A stretch of DNA of 64,000 bases from UBA4660 sp034408895 (lineage in GTDB: Bacteria > Bacteroidota > Bacteroidia > Flavobacteriales_D > Sanyastnellaceae): positions 1-64,000 of the forward strand of contig JAWXCI010000051.1 of the NCBI GenBank assembly GCA_034408895.1, given 5' to 3'. Position 1 is the stretch's first letter. Every line of letters begins with the position of its first letter. The position numbers and the translations under genes are program-made. Of the stretch, positions 17,838-26,446 are shown piece by piece. The notes beneath the pieces are model-generated. The model was not told the origin of the DNA. It did not search any database and worked only from the letters and a program-made list of their open reading frames with translations.

Positions 17838-18357
17838 GTTTTCTCTTCTTCAATCGTTCCATTGTTTTTTTCACTTGCGCTTGCCACGCTTCTGTGTGCT
17901 GTTCGAGCAGTGGTTCCAATTCCATCAAAAATTCATCAATCAACGCTGGATGATTCTTACATGTTTCTTCAATAAAACTTTTTGCATGATACTTCACGGC
18001 AACATCGCAATTGGAACTTCGAAGGAAATAGAAACACAGCTGAACGGTTTTGCCCAAACGCTCGTCATTCATTGTTGAATGAAGAAGAATTTTTACCACT
18101 TCACGCTGTATGCCAGTGGTCTGAATTTTTTCCAGCCTTGCAACTATGGAATCGAAATGATGAGATGCAAAACCCGGATTGTGTTCCGATGCTTTGGCGG
18201 CAATCCATGAGGCTTTCATCCCTAGTGTGCCTTCATTGTTGAGTGAAATACTGACTAACTCATCATAAAGTTTTTTATCTTTCGCTGCGATTGCAGCAAC
18301 ATGTTCAATCTCTTTTTTGCCAATTCCTTTCACCAGTATTTTGTCCAGATCAATCAT
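17821..18357 (-). CDS. Helical hypothetical protein (HEAT-like)
   Basis: A 178-residue, fully alpha-helical cytoplasmic protein without signal peptide. Starting at MIDLDKILVKG (ATG at 18357), it shows successive amphipathic helices (EIEHVAAIAAKDKKLYDELVSI, TLGMKASWIAAKASE, QREVVKILLHS, CDVAVKYHAKSFIEE, LIDEFLMELEPLLEQ) and a very basic end (RLKKRKQKSLR). The pattern, including the repeated K-x-x-W/A-x-x-A helices, is like HEAT/ARM repeats. No catalytic motif is visible. It is flanked on both sides by good terminators, so it is monocistronic. Confidence 0.7.
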   Translation of the reverse strand: MIDLDKILVKGIGKKEIEHVAAIAAKDKKLYDELVSISLNNEGTLGMKASWIAAKASEHNPGFASHHFDSIVARLEKIQTTGIQREVVKILLHSTMNDERLGKTVQLCFYFLRSSNCDVAVKYHAKSFIEETCKNHPALIDEFLMELEPLLEQHTEAWQAQVKKTMERLKKRKQKSLR

Positions 18358-18390
18358 GCCGCGCAAATATTTTAGCGATAGTAATCAATA

Positions 18391-18427
18391 AAAAAAGCGC
18401 CACGAAATATGCGTGGCGCTTTTTTGT
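18391..18427. terminator. Strong bidirectional intrinsic terminator
   Basis: AAAAAAGCGCCACG pairs with CGTGGCGCTTTTTT around AAATATG. It lies downstream of the TlpA-like gene (minus strand, ends at 18578) and upstream of the helical protein gene, separating the two units. Confidence 0.85.
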
Positions 18428-18577
18428 TTAGTATAAGTATTGGTTATTGATTGGGTTGGTTATTTACGAGTTGATTGTGGGGAGTGAGATGTGAGTGTGG
18501 GAATTAACCTATTGTCCTTTGCTTTTTGCCTTTTGTGAAGCGTAGCGGAATCCCGATTTTTATCGGGACCCCTTTGT

Positions 18578-20230
18578 CTATTGCTTCGGTTTTGCTCCTT
18601 GTTTCGGCTGGGGTTTGTTTTTAGGGGATTGTGGGGTTTCTTCATCCTCGTCTTCATATTCGGTCGCTTTCATTTTCGAAGTATCTATTGTTTCGCCCTT
18701 TTCCAGTTTGTTCAGCAGTTCATCCAGTTGCTCGGAGCTTAATTGTTTGGCAATTATTTTATGGTCTTTGTCCATCAGGAAAACTTTGGGTGTGCTGCTC
18801 ACATCAAACGTTTTGCGGAAGTTGAGACTTTGAACAGTGGTGACGCCTTTCCACATCAGTTTATTGGCTGAATCCTGCTGCATTATTTCGGGTGTATCAC
18901 TCACATTAGTCCAGGTAAGACCTTTCTCTTTTACAAATTTTACCCACTTATCGTTTTCCAAATCTCCTTCCAGGGAGTACACTCCAAGTCCTTTGTCCTT
19001 CCATTTCAGATAAAGTTCGTGCAGTTTCGGAATTTCTTTTTTGCAATGGCCACAAGTAGCTTCCCATATTACCAGAAGGGTGTACTTGGTGTTCATGCCG
19101 TACATGCTCACCCAATGGGTTCCGGTGGTGTCGGGCAAAATTATATCGGGTGCAATTTCACCGCAAAGACAGAATCGTTTTTCATCAGAGGCCTCAATTA
19201 TGTTCTTCAGTTTATCTTCTTTGAGCCAGGTGGCTTTTCCTGTTTTGTAATACTGATCCACCAGGTACACAAACCATTTGTCCATGCACATGATTTTGGA
19301 TGTTTCAGCCAGATAAGTGCATTGATGTACGATGTACTTAAACCCGTCAGCATTGTTACCAGTGCGTTCAATCAGTTTTTTTGATTCAGCGCACATGGTG
19401 TCAGGAATTTGCGGCAGCGTTTGGGTGAGGTATTTATCCAGCATTTTATGGTAGCTCTGGTCGCGCACCAGTCTGGGATCGGTGAGGTCCACATTGTCCC
19501 AATAATGATTGCGATACCAGTAGTACTGCCAGCGCGGCTTTTCCTCTTCTTTCAAATCCGCAGGTGCATCAGGTACTATAATGTCCGCGCTCATATTGAT
19601 GAGTTTTGAAACCAGCAGGTCTGGATTTTTTGCAATAAGATCTTTTTGATAGTCAACCACTTTTTTGTTTAAGGTGCTCAGTTTTTCAATCCATGGCTTC
19701 TTCAGTTCGTCTTTTGCTTTTTTGTCTTCTTCAAGATAAAGACTGTCGCCCAAAGGATGTATGTGAAGCGAATCAATGGCTTTGAACGCACTGTCAATAG
19801 GCTCGCGTTCCTTTCTCCGGTCATTGATAAAGCGGATATAGTCGAAGAAAATTTTGTTGTTTACCGATTCCTTAATCTTCAGTTTGTCAATCGCGTTGGA
19901 AGAATCCGCTTCAATAAAAATGTTTTCTTCTGCAACTATGAAATCGAAGAATTTAGGGCCGGGCATCACCAGGGCGTATTTGCCACATTCGTTAAACGGT
20001 TTGCCGGGGAAAGTGAAATTTCCTTTGGAGTCAACCCTTGATGTGTCGTTGTAATAAAGTTTGTTGCCGTAATAGTTCGCTATGTAAACCACCGTGTCCT
20101 TCAGTCCGGTGATGTGTCCCTTAATATAGGTAGGTGATGTTGGTTTGGGAGATTGTCCCATACTTGCCATACATAAGAATATGCAGGCCGCAATGGCCAA
20201 AAAAGAAGATTTGTTGATGTGCAGGTTCAT
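18578..20230 (-). CDS. Secreted TlpA-like thioredoxin protein with DUF4369/DUF5106-type N-terminus
   Basis: A 550-residue exported thiol-disulfide protein. The start at 20230 gives signal peptide MNLHINKSSFLAIAACIFLCMASMGQ; the open frame to 20353 is leader. Residues about 35-130 match the DUF4369 beta domain (YIKGHITGLKDTVVYIANYYG). Then comes a long helical DUF5106-like segment (about 150-370). The thioredoxin domain has the redox site WEATCGHCKKEIP (Cys-Gly-His-Cys) and the STPKVFLMDKDHKI cis-proline loop. The tail is acidic then Pro/Lys/Gln-rich (EYEDEDEETPQ...). In Bacteroidota this architecture acts in the periplasm or at the outer membrane as a reductase for secreted proteins. It is divergent from the ECF sigma operon across approx. 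500 bp. Confidence 0.88.
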   Translation of the reverse strand: MNLHINKSSFLAIAACIFLCMASMGQSPKPTSPTYIKGHITGLKDTVVYIANYYGNKLYYNDTSRVDSKGNFTFPGKPFNECGKYALVMPGPKFFDFIVAEENIFIEADSSNAIDKLKIKESVNNKIFFDYIRFINDRRKEREPIDSAFKAIDSLHIHPLGDSLYLEEDKKAKDELKKPWIEKLSTLNKKVVDYQKDLIAKNPDLLVSKLINMSADIIVPDAPADLKEEEKPRWQYYWYRNHYWDNVDLTDPRLVRDQSYHKMLDKYLTQTLPQIPDTMCAESKKLIERTGNNADGFKYIVHQCTYLAETSKIMCMDKWFVYLVDQYYKTGKATWLKEDKLKNIIEASDEKRFCLCGEIAPDIILPDTTGTHWVSMYGMNTKYTLLVIWEATCGHCKKEIPKLHELYLKWKDKGLGVYSLEGDLENDKWVKFVKEKGLTWTNVSDTPEIMQQDSANKLMWKGVTTVQSLNFRKTFDVSSTPKVFLMDKDHKIIAKQLSSEQLDELLNKLEKGETIDTSKMKATEYEDEDEETPQSPKNKPQPKQGAKPKQ

Positions 20231-20725
20231 ACTAAAATCAATTGGGATTTGATGACGCCAAAGTTGATTTTTGGGTTGGTGGGTACAGAATGTTTTAACA
20301 TTTCTTTCAGCGCAATTGAAATTGCGGGGCGCGTTTGGCAAGTTCCGTTCCATTTCATTCAGATTTGATGAATTGAACGAATCGAAATCCCATACTTCTG
20401 GAAAGGTGCTGGCTGAAGGTTGAATGTTGATCGCAGACGCTTGATGAAAAGTTGCTCGGTGAAGTGTTTAAAATTGAAAGTTGAAAAGTTGAGTTATGGA
20501 TTGTTGTGCCGTTTCTATTTTCTCAAAACAGTGAAAATCTGGTCCGGCAGCCTATCAATTTGTCAGATGGGGATCAATGTCTTTGAGAGAAGGGGTCTAA
20601 ACAATTTCATGATAAGGTTTACAAGCGCAAATTACCGACCCTGACCTTTGCCAATGCCTTTTTCATTTTTTTCTTTTTGCCCACCTTTGTAACCCAATTC
20701 ATACTCGCTCGTCTTCGCACTGCCA
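20231..20725. other. Long intergenic region between the thioredoxin gene and the sigma operon
   Basis: About 500 bp with no supportable gene. It must hold two divergent promoters. On the minus strand CAACTTTG (about 20268-20261) is a near match to the -7 box TAnnTTTG, at a sensible distance from the 20230 start. No comparable plus-strand element, strong inverted repeat or RNA structure was recognised. Confidence 0.4.
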
Positions 20726-21250
20726 ATGCCCATGACAACAGCCGAATTCCAGTTAAACGTACTTCCGTTGAAAAACAAGTTGTACGCCTTTGCCTGTAGG
20801 TTGCTAACCAATGCAGAAGAAGCGCGTGACACGGTGCAGGAAGTAATGCTGAAGATGTGGGAAAGCGGAAAACCACTGGCGGATTACGAGAACATTGAGG
20901 CGTGGTGTATGACAATGGTGCGCAACCGATCGCTGGATAAAATTCGTGTGGGAAACATCCGGCAGCAGCACCTCAAGGTGATTCATCGGGGGAAGCGCTT
21001 TGAAAAACCTCATTCGGAAAAGATGGAACTTCAGGAAATGGTGCAGCACGTGATCCGCTTTATGAATACTCTACCTGTGGTGCAGCGCGAATTGGTAGAG
21101 TTGCGCGATTTCCAGGAAAAGAGCTACGAAGAATTGGTGGAGATAACAGGATTGGAAATGTCGCAGGTGAAAGTGTATTTGCACCGTGCACGAAAAACTA
21201 TCCGCGAAAAAATTACTGAATTGAATGCTTATGGACTACAACACAACTGA
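20726..21250 (+). CDS. ECF-type RNA polymerase sigma factor
   Basis: A 174-residue sigma-70 factor of the ECF class, directing RNA polymerase to a small regulon. Region 2 is at residues about 15-80: KLYAFACRLLTNAEEARDTV, QEVMLKMWES and the DNA-melting WCMTMVRNRSLDKIR. Region 4 is at about 115-165: LPVVQRELVELRDFQEKSYE, then VEITGLEMSQVKVYLHRARK, a helix-turn-helix. The ATG at 20726 (MPM...) or 20732 both fit. It overlaps the next gene by about 20 bp and heads a tight unit with an anti-sigma-like protein and two DUF4252-type proteins, a recurrent Bacteroidota arrangement. It is probably autoregulated, though no promoter could be assigned. Confidence 0.92.
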   Translation: MPMTTAEFQLNVLPLKNKLYAFACRLLTNAEEARDTVQEVMLKMWESGKPLADYENIEAWCMTMVRNRSLDKIRVGNIRQQHLKVIHRGKRFEKPHSEKMELQEMVQHVIRFMNTLPVVQRELVELRDFQEKSYEELVEITGLEMSQVKVYLHRARKTIREKITELNAYGLQHN

Positions 21251-21749
21251 TATAAAACCATTGCTCGAAAAATTCTGGGCAGGCGAAACATCTTCGCACG
21301 AGGAAAATTGGCTCAAAAAGTTTTTCAATGAAAATCCATCACCGAAAGGAATGGAGGAAGACGCGATGTATTTCCTTGCACTTTCATCATCCTGTTCCAT
21401 GAGGCTCGACTCATCGTTCGACCATGAACTTATGTCGCGCATCAGGAACAAGGAACAAAGAACTACTGCCTTCAGATGGACGCTGCGCATCGCAGCATCG
21501 GTAATTTTCATTGTGGGACTTGTTACAGTAAGCCAATGGGTTTTCAAAACTGATGAACCTCCAGTGCAGATTACCCAAACAACAAATACAACACAACCAG
21601 TGGACTTAGAAGTAATGAGGGCATTTGAACAAACCAAGTCAGCGCTACTTCTCATTTCATCTAAACTCAACAAAGGACAAGAACAAACCATGATGCTTTC
21701 GAAATTTGATGAGGCACAGGTTCGGATAAAACCAACATCTGAACAATAA
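21231..21749 (+). CDS. Membrane-bound anti-sigma-like protein
   Basis: A 172-residue protein with an N-terminal cytoplasmic segment (MDYNTTDIKPLLEKFWAGET, then SSHEENWLKKFF). A single membrane span (IAASVIFIVGLVTVSQWVF, about residues 88-106) and a C-terminal extracytoplasmic part (ARAFEQTKSALLLIS-type helix) follow. Anti-sigma factors of Bacteroidota commonly start with L-L-x-K-F-W-x-G-x-T-S-x-x-E-x, as here. It overlaps the sigma gene (start 21231, sigma stop 21250), so the two are translationally coupled. I infer that it holds the sigma factor at the membrane. No zinc-binding HxxxCxxC motif of the ZAS family is present. Confidence 0.8.
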   Translation: MDYNTTDIKPLLEKFWAGETSSHEENWLKKFFNENPSPKGMEEDAMYFLALSSSCSMRLDSSFDHELMSRIRNKEQRTTAFRWTLRIAASVIFIVGLVTVSQWVFKTDEPPVQITQTTNTTQPVDLEVMRAFEQTKSALLLISSKLNKGQEQTMMLSKFDEAQVRIKPTSEQ

Positions 21750-21792
21750 AGTAAATGAAAACGAAGTCTCACGAATGCAAAAAAATAACCTC

Positions 21793-22308
21793 ATGAGTAA
21801 CAAAATATTCAGCCTCGCAATCCTGATGATGACCGCTGTGCTTGCCCATGCACAGAGCGATGGCATCACACAATTCTTTTCGAAATACGAAACCGATCCT
21901 TCGTTCACGTTAGTGTCGGTTTCGGGAAAGATGTTTACCCTTTTTACACACATAGAAGGGAAGACAGAAGAAGAGAAAGAAATGCTCAAAACCATTTCGA
22001 AGCTCAAGGGACTTCGATTTCTGGTGAACGAGGAAGCTACCAACTCGAAAGCAACTTACCAGGCCGCTGTGAAAACAAAAATGATGGGATTCGAGTTGAT
22101 GATGAGCGTGCAGGATGCCGAAGAAAACCTCAGCTTCTTTATTAAAGAACAAACCGGTGTTGTGAAAGAACTTATAATGATTGGCGAATCCTCTGGTGAG
22201 TTTTTCATCATGTCCATAACTGGTGACATAGACCTGAACCAACTCTCCAAACTCGCCCGTGTGGTAAATATTGAAGGAATGGAAAAACTCGAAAACCTGA
22301 AGAAGTGA
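21793..22308 (+). CDS. DUF4252 secreted protein
   Basis: A 171-residue exported protein. The ATG at 21793 gives signal peptide MSNKIFSLAILMMTAVLAHAQ, then SDGITQFFSKYETDPSFTLV..VSGKMF, the typical DUF4252 beginning. In the family this runs through a helix and KGLRFLVN...FELMMSVQDAEENLSFFIKE to the GEFFIMSITGDIDLNQLSKLA signature, which is present here. DUF4252 genes in Bacteroidota habitually follow an ECF sigma/anti-sigma pair; their biochemical role is unknown. An upstream in-frame ATG (21775) adds a short basic extension. It overlaps the next gene by 4 bp (GTGA). Confidence 0.88.
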   Translation: MSNKIFSLAILMMTAVLAHAQSDGITQFFSKYETDPSFTLVSVSGKMFTLFTHIEGKTEEEKEMLKTISKLKGLRFLVNEEATNSKATYQAAVKTKMMGFELMMSVQDAEENLSFFIKEQTGVVKELIMIGESSGEFFIMSITGDIDLNQLSKLARVVNIEGMEKLENLKK

Positions 22309-22811
22309 AGGCAGTCATCGGCTCCATTCTTGTTGCATTTGCATTTACTTTTTTGATGGCGGGCAGGCCTCTTGAATCAAGCCCTGCTATGGAATTGCTC
22401 CATCAAACCTATGATGATCAGAAATTTTCTGTTTACCGCAAAAGCGTTCTGAAGACAGCGGTGGCCGTGGCAGAATCGGATGAATTCCGTCCCCTGTTTA
22501 AACACACCAATCGCCTCGAACAATTTAAAACTAAAGCGAATGAAAAGCTTTCAACTGAACTTGAAGCCGCACTTACAAATGGTGGCTACGAAAAACTAAT
22601 TGGCACACAAGGCAAGGGAAGCTCAATAAATGTTTTTGCTAAATCGGCTTCAGGTGATTCCAAATTACGGAATCTTGTAGCCATCATTTCCGATTCGCTT
22701 CAACTACAGGTTTTTGAATTGAACGGCACTATTGAAATGAAGGATATCAATGGCTTACGCGACTTGGAAAATCTTCAAACACTGCTACAAAACCGTGACA
22801 TTTTTAAGTGA
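22305..22811 (+). CDS. Second, divergent DUF4252-like secreted protein
   Basis: A 168-residue exported protein starting with GTG at 22305 inside the stop of its neighbour. The signal segment MKAVIGSILVAFAFTFLMAG has no clear cleavage motif. The last 60 residues (INVFAKSASGDSKLRNLVAI, then LQLQVFELNGTIEMKDINGL) parallel the C-terminal half of the upstream DUF4252 protein (ELIMIGESSGEFFIMSITGD IDLNQL, in two parts). It looks like a degenerate paralogue from tandem duplication. It probably works with the neighbour in the same envelope process under the ECF sigma factor. Confidence 0.75.
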   Translation: MKAVIGSILVAFAFTFLMAGRPLESSPAMELLHQTYDDQKFSVYRKSVLKTAVAVAESDEFRPLFKHTNRLEQFKTKANEKLSTELEAALTNGGYEKLIGTQGKGSSINVFAKSASGDSKLRNLVAIISDSLQLQVFELNGTIEMKDINGLRDLENLQTLLQNRDIFK

Positions 22812-22817
22812 GGCTCT

Positions 22818-23726
22818 ATGAGTGTTCTTCTGGAAACACAACAACTCACAAAAAACTTCGGGCGCATTCGTGCGGTGCATGAACTCAACCTGCACATTGC
22901 AGAAGGAATGGTATTCGGCATGTTGGGACCAAACGGCAGTGGCAAAACAACCACGCTGGGAATGTTGCTTGGTGTCACTAATCCAACCTCCGGAAGTTTC
23001 AGTTGGTTTGGTGAAAAAACAAATCATGAAGCAAGGAAAAAAGTGGGGGCCATTCTGGAACGTCCCATTTTCTATCCGTACATGTCAGCCCGGAAAAACC
23101 TGGAAGTGGTGTGTCTCATAAAAGAAATTTCTAAATCACGCATTGATGAGGTTTTGAAAACTGTGGGATTGCTCGAAAGGAAAAACGATGCGTTCAAAAC
23201 CTATTCCCTGGGGATGAAACAGCGGCTTGCCATTGCATCCGCATTGTTATGTGACCCTCGCATCATGATTCTTGACGAACCCACCAACGGCCTGGACCCG
23301 CAAGGCATTGCTGACATCCGCGAGTTGATTCGCCACATTGCATCGGATGGAAAAACAATCGTTCTTGCAAGTCACCTTTTGGATGAAGTACAAAAAGTGT
23401 GTACTGATTTCTGTGTGCTCGGAAAAGGAAAATTGCTCTACACCGGAAACGTAAAGCGCGATCTTGAAAGCGACCATTCGTTCGAACTAGAGGGAGAGAG
23501 TTCTGATGCAATCGAAAATGCATTGAAAGATTTTCCCTTCATCGTTTCAAAAGAAAAAGCGGGGGAGAAATGGGTGGTGAAAACTGAAGAGCGAATCAAT
23601 GCTGCTGAGTTGAACAAAGCCTTCTTTGAAAAGGGAATTGTGCTCAGTCACCTTTCATCAGGACACAAATCACTTGAAGAAAAATTCCTTCGGATATTGA
23701 ATGAAAACAATGCGCAGGCTACTTAG
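22818..23726 (+). CDS. ABC transporter ATP-binding protein
   Basis: The 302-residue ATPase subunit of an ABC-2 type exporter. Walker A GPNGSGKT is at 37-44, the signature YSLGMKQR at about 129-136, Walker B IMILDEPTNGLDP at 149-161, and the H-loop ASHLLDEV follows. The C-terminal 85 residues are the accessory domain seen in bacitracin/lantibiotic-type and gliding-type (GldA-like) ATPases; the substrate is not deducible. It starts 6 bp after the DUF4252-like gene and overlaps the permease gene by 26 bp, so it probably belongs to the same transcript as the sigma operon. Confidence 0.92.
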   Translation: MSVLLETQQLTKNFGRIRAVHELNLHIAEGMVFGMLGPNGSGKTTTLGMLLGVTNPTSGSFSWFGEKTNHEARKKVGAILERPIFYPYMSARKNLEVVCLIKEISKSRIDEVLKTVGLLERKNDAFKTYSLGMKQRLAIASALLCDPRIMILDEPTNGLDPQGIADIRELIRHIASDGKTIVLASHLLDEVQKVCTDFCVLGKGKLLYTGNVKRDLESDHSFELEGESSDAIENALKDFPFIVSKEKAGEKWVVKTEERINAAELNKAFFEKGIVLSHLSSGHKSLEEKFLRILNENNAQAT

Positions 23727-24525
23727 TATAGAATTCACCAAGTTGTGGAGTGCGCGTTATTTCCGTGTGCTGCTCATCCTTTGGATAGTAGCATTCCTGA
23801 GTATTCCTATTGGATTCAAGATTGTATTGTATTGGCTGGAAACACAATCAGGTCAAAGCCTCGATGCGTTGGGCTTAAAGTTCACACAACTTCCCGTTTT
23901 TGATTTCTCGGAGATATGGCACAACCTCGCCTATGTGTACAAGATGCTGAGCATCTTTATGGCGTTTGTGGTGGTGGTGAGCGTGACCAATGAAATTGAT
24001 TATCGCACACTCCGGCAAAATGTGATTGACGGATTGAGCCGGAAAGAATGGCTCCTCAGCAAATGGTACTTAGTCCTTGCACTTGCAACTGCTGCAACCC
24101 TGCTTGTTCTCGTGCTTGGCCTTGTGGCGGGATTAACCTCGTCAACCGAAGTTTCTTTAGAAGCAATTTTCTCAAACATTGGTTTCCTCGGAGCCTACTG
24201 GATTCATGTGGTGTTGTTCCTTATGTTGTCACTACTCTTTGCATTGTTGCTGCGCAGGTCCGGGCTAACCATTGCCCTTCTCATTTTCTGGATGTACATT
24301 TTTGAACCCATCACCATTGGAATTCTCCGGTACCATGAATTGGATTTTGTCTCCAACATTTTCCCGGTAGAAGCAACTCACCGCTTAATTCCCTGGGTGA
24401 TACCGCACTTGGCCATGTTTCCCGGTCTTGACCACATTCCTACAGATGCGCTCATCATTGCATTTGTTTACCTGGTTCTCGTAATGGGGCTTTCATGGCG
24501 TATTGTGCAGAAGCGCGATTTATAA
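23701..24525 (+). CDS. ABC-2 type transporter permease
   Basis: A 274-residue polytopic inner-membrane protein with six hydrophobic segments, at roughly residues 19-40, 75-97, 120-145, 155-185, 190-210 and 250-270. It starts MKTMRRLLSIEFTKLWSARY, the usual basic amphipathic beginning of ABC-2 permeases partnered with bacitracin-type ATPases. It overlaps the ATPase gene by 26 bp, which marks the pair as one transporter. The substrate is unknown. A plausible alternative start is the ATG at 23710. The next gene is porQ, 128 bp downstream with its own leader. Confidence 0.9.
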   Translation: MKTMRRLLSIEFTKLWSARYFRVLLILWIVAFLSIPIGFKIVLYWLETQSGQSLDALGLKFTQLPVFDFSEIWHNLAYVYKMLSIFMAFVVVVSVTNEIDYRTLRQNVIDGLSRKEWLLSKWYLVLALATAATLLVLVLGLVAGLTSSTEVSLEAIFSNIGFLGAYWIHVVLFLMLSLLFALLLRRSGLTIALLIFWMYIFEPITIGILRYHELDFVSNIFPVEATHRLIPWVIPHLAMFPGLDHIPTDALIIAFVYLVLVMGLSWRIVQKRDL

Positions 24526-24586
24526 ATTTCAACTTCGATTCGATAGGTATTGAGTCTGGTGGTCTCGTAGCAAACAATTCATTCTT

Positions 24587-24613
24587 GTGTAAACTCGCAC
24601 AATAATTTTACAC
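24587..24613. promoter_or_regulatory. Inverted repeat GTGTAAA-N13-TTTACAC upstream of porQ
   Basis: A perfect 7-bp inverted repeat 40-67 bp before the porQ start. The spacer includes TAATTTTA, one mismatch from the -7 box TAnnTTTG. It could be an operator overlapping the porQ promoter or a weak hairpin in its leader. Confidence 0.4.
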
Positions 24614-24615
24614 CC

Positions 24616-24657
24616 ATGAAGTTGTACTCCTTCATCATCAAACCAAAACACCAGTGA
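24616..24657 (+). CDS. Possible 13-residue leader peptide overlapping the porQ start
   Basis: ATG at 24616 opens MKLYSFIIKPKHQ and stops at the TGA at 24655-24657, which overlaps the GTG start of porQ (GTGA at 24654-24657). That is the geometry of termination-reinitiation coupling. It may be coincidence, as the frame is short and lacks a ribosome-binding site. Confidence 0.3.
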   Translation: MKLYSFIIKPKHQ

Positions 24658-25685
24658 AGTTCCACCGTCTCGTATTCTTTTTTCTTCTTGTAATTTCTTT
24701 TAATGCATTCGCACAGATAGGAGGCACACATGCTTTTCCTATTCTCAACTTTTCAGGTTCCGCCCGCGTGGCTTCAATGGGCGGTAATTACCTCGCTATG
24801 AAAGATGGTGACCTCAACCTCTGCATTGCCAATCCATCGCTGCTTGATACCCTTGTGCATGGAAAAATTGCATTGAGCTATGTGGACTATTTCTCCGGGG
24901 GAAATTTTGGTTTCGCATCGTATGCCCATACGCTCAACAGGAAACTTGTACTGGCTGGCACTGTGCAATACATGTCGTTCGGCAATTCCGAAACAACGGA
25001 TGCCACAGGACAATCCACGGGACAATGGACCGCGGGCGATTATGTTTTTAACGCAGGTGGAGGATACCAACTCGATTCACTTTTCAGCCTGGGCGCTAAT
25101 GTGAAGTTTATCTATTCCAACCTGGCTGGCCAACTGGCCTACGGTGCAGCGCTGGACATGGCTGCCACTTATCATAAACCAATTCACAACTTCACAGCGT
25201 CGTTGGTGCTTCGCAATGCAGGTTTGCAACTTGATTCTTACGCGAACAATGATGCAGATAGACTTCCGTTTGAAATTCAGCTCGGTATCACCAAAAGGCT
25301 GAAACATGCACCGTTTCGTTTTAATGTGGTGGCAGAAAATTTACAGAAACGCGACCTCACTTACAACGACCCGAACAACACAACCTTTACCGATCCCATC
25401 ACCGGTGAAGTGGTGGACCAGCAAGGCTGGCCATTAGGCGATAAACTAATGCGTCATGCTGTGTTAGGTGTAGAATTTATTATCTCGGAAAACATCCAAT
25501 TCCGGCTTGGTTACAATTACCGGAGAAGGCAGGAGTTGAAAATTTCGGATCGTCCGGGCATGGCAGGTTTTTCTTATGGCGTGGGATTTAAAGTCAAGCG
25601 TTTTCATCTCAGTTACGGACGTGCCATCTACCATCTTGCCGGACCATCCAATCATTTTTCGGTGGCCACGGATTTGGTCAATTAG
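24654..25685 (+). CDS. porQ: Type IX secretion system protein PorQ
   Basis: A 343-residue outer-membrane beta-barrel of the PorV/PorQ (FadL-like) group. In the T9SS attachment complex, PorQ tethers PorZ on the cell surface next to PorU-PorV, which process and anchor cargo. The signal peptide (MKFHRLVFFFLLVISFNAFAQ) is followed by the family-defining IGGTHAFPILNFSGSARVAS and MGGNYLAMKDGDL. Alternating beta-strands run to the C-terminus (VGFKVKRFHLSYGRAIYHLA ...). It explains how the window's many sorting-domain proteins are exported. The start is GTG at 24654. It lies downstream of the sigma/ABC unit but has its own possible promoter region. Confidence 0.9.
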   Translation: MKFHRLVFFFLLVISFNAFAQIGGTHAFPILNFSGSARVASMGGNYLAMKDGDLNLCIANPSLLDTLVHGKIALSYVDYFSGGNFGFASYAHTLNRKLVLAGTVQYMSFGNSETTDATGQSTGQWTAGDYVFNAGGGYQLDSLFSLGANVKFIYSNLAGQLAYGAALDMAATYHKPIHNFTASLVLRNAGLQLDSYANNDADRLPFEIQLGITKRLKHAPFRFNVVAENLQKRDLTYNDPNNTTFTDPITGEVVDQQGWPLGDKLMRHAVLGVEFIISENIQFRLGYNYRRRQELKISDRPGMAGFSYGVGFKVKRFHLSYGRAIYHLAGPSNHFSVATDLVN

Positions 25686-25885
25686 TACAAGTACTGATAC
25701 TGAGTCGGGGATCAGGAGTATTCAACAGGCAACGAACAAGAAGCTAAGGCAATGTGATGTGCTCCCTCAGCGCCTAAACCCTATGGGTTCACATGATCAA
25801 TACCTGTTGCTCCATATTTTTGACGCTATGAACGTCTAGACGAACATCTCCCGGGTGTTAGCGGTCAGCCTAAAAAAACAGACCC

Positions 25886-26446
25886 ATGATTATCACGAAT
25901 TACGACATTGAAAATGAAATAGGACCCATCTTGCGTCCGGGCGAAAAACTCATTTGGACAGGCCGACCTCAAACCGGTATCCTGTTTAAACGCACAGACT
26001 TTTTCATAATCCCGTTTAGTTTGCTTTGGTGTGGTTTCACAGTATTTTGGGAATTTACTTCAATAAAAATGGGAGCACCGATATTCTTTTCCCTGTTTGG
26101 GATACCTTTTATTTTGATTGGACTTTATTTACTCATCGGGCGTTTCTTCCTTGATGCAAGAAAAAGAGCAAAAACGGTATATGGGATAACAAAGGACAGA
26201 ATCAATATGAAATCAGGTATTTTCCGGGAGGAAATTGAATCCCTGAACTTTAAGTCCGTATCGGAAATATCATACACTCAAAAACCTGACAAAAGTGGAA
26301 CAATAACATTTGGCCCAAATGACAGCGGAAACTCAAAGATGCCAGGCAGAGACCTGCCTGGTGGAAAGCAATATGCAAGCTTAGAATTGATTGAAGACGT
26401 GAAAATTGTTTATGATAAAATCGTTGATTTACAAAGACAAGCATAA
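25886..26446 (+). CDS. Bacterial PH-domain membrane protein
   Basis: A 186-residue inner-membrane protein. The N-terminal cytoplasmic part has LRPGEKLIWTGRPQTGILFK, the hallmark opening of bacterial PH/YdbS-type membrane proteins. Two transmembrane helices follow (DFFIIPFSLLWCGFTVFW, about 37-54; FFSLFGIPFILIGLYLLIG, about 66-85). Then comes a PH-like beta domain (KTVYGITKDRINMKSGIFRE...FKSVSEISYTQKPDKSGTI TFG, in parts). The function is unknown. It is isolated, with intergenic gaps of about 200 and 250 bp in which I see only short, weak inverted repeats. Confidence 0.85.
   Translation: MIITNYDIENEIGPILRPGEKLIWTGRPQTGILFKRTDFFIIPFSLLWCGFTVFWEFTSIKMGAPIFFSLFGIPFILIGLYLLIGRFFLDARKRAKTVYGITKDRINMKSGIFREEIESLNFKSVSEISYTQKPDKSGTITFGPNDSGNSKMPGRDLPGGKQYASLELIEDVKIVYDKIVDLQRQA

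Noticed and set aside
20420..20644. Open frame of 74 codons upstream of the sigma factor
   Set aside because: The translation has no hydrophobic or domain pattern and lies in the intergenic space expected to hold divergent promoters.
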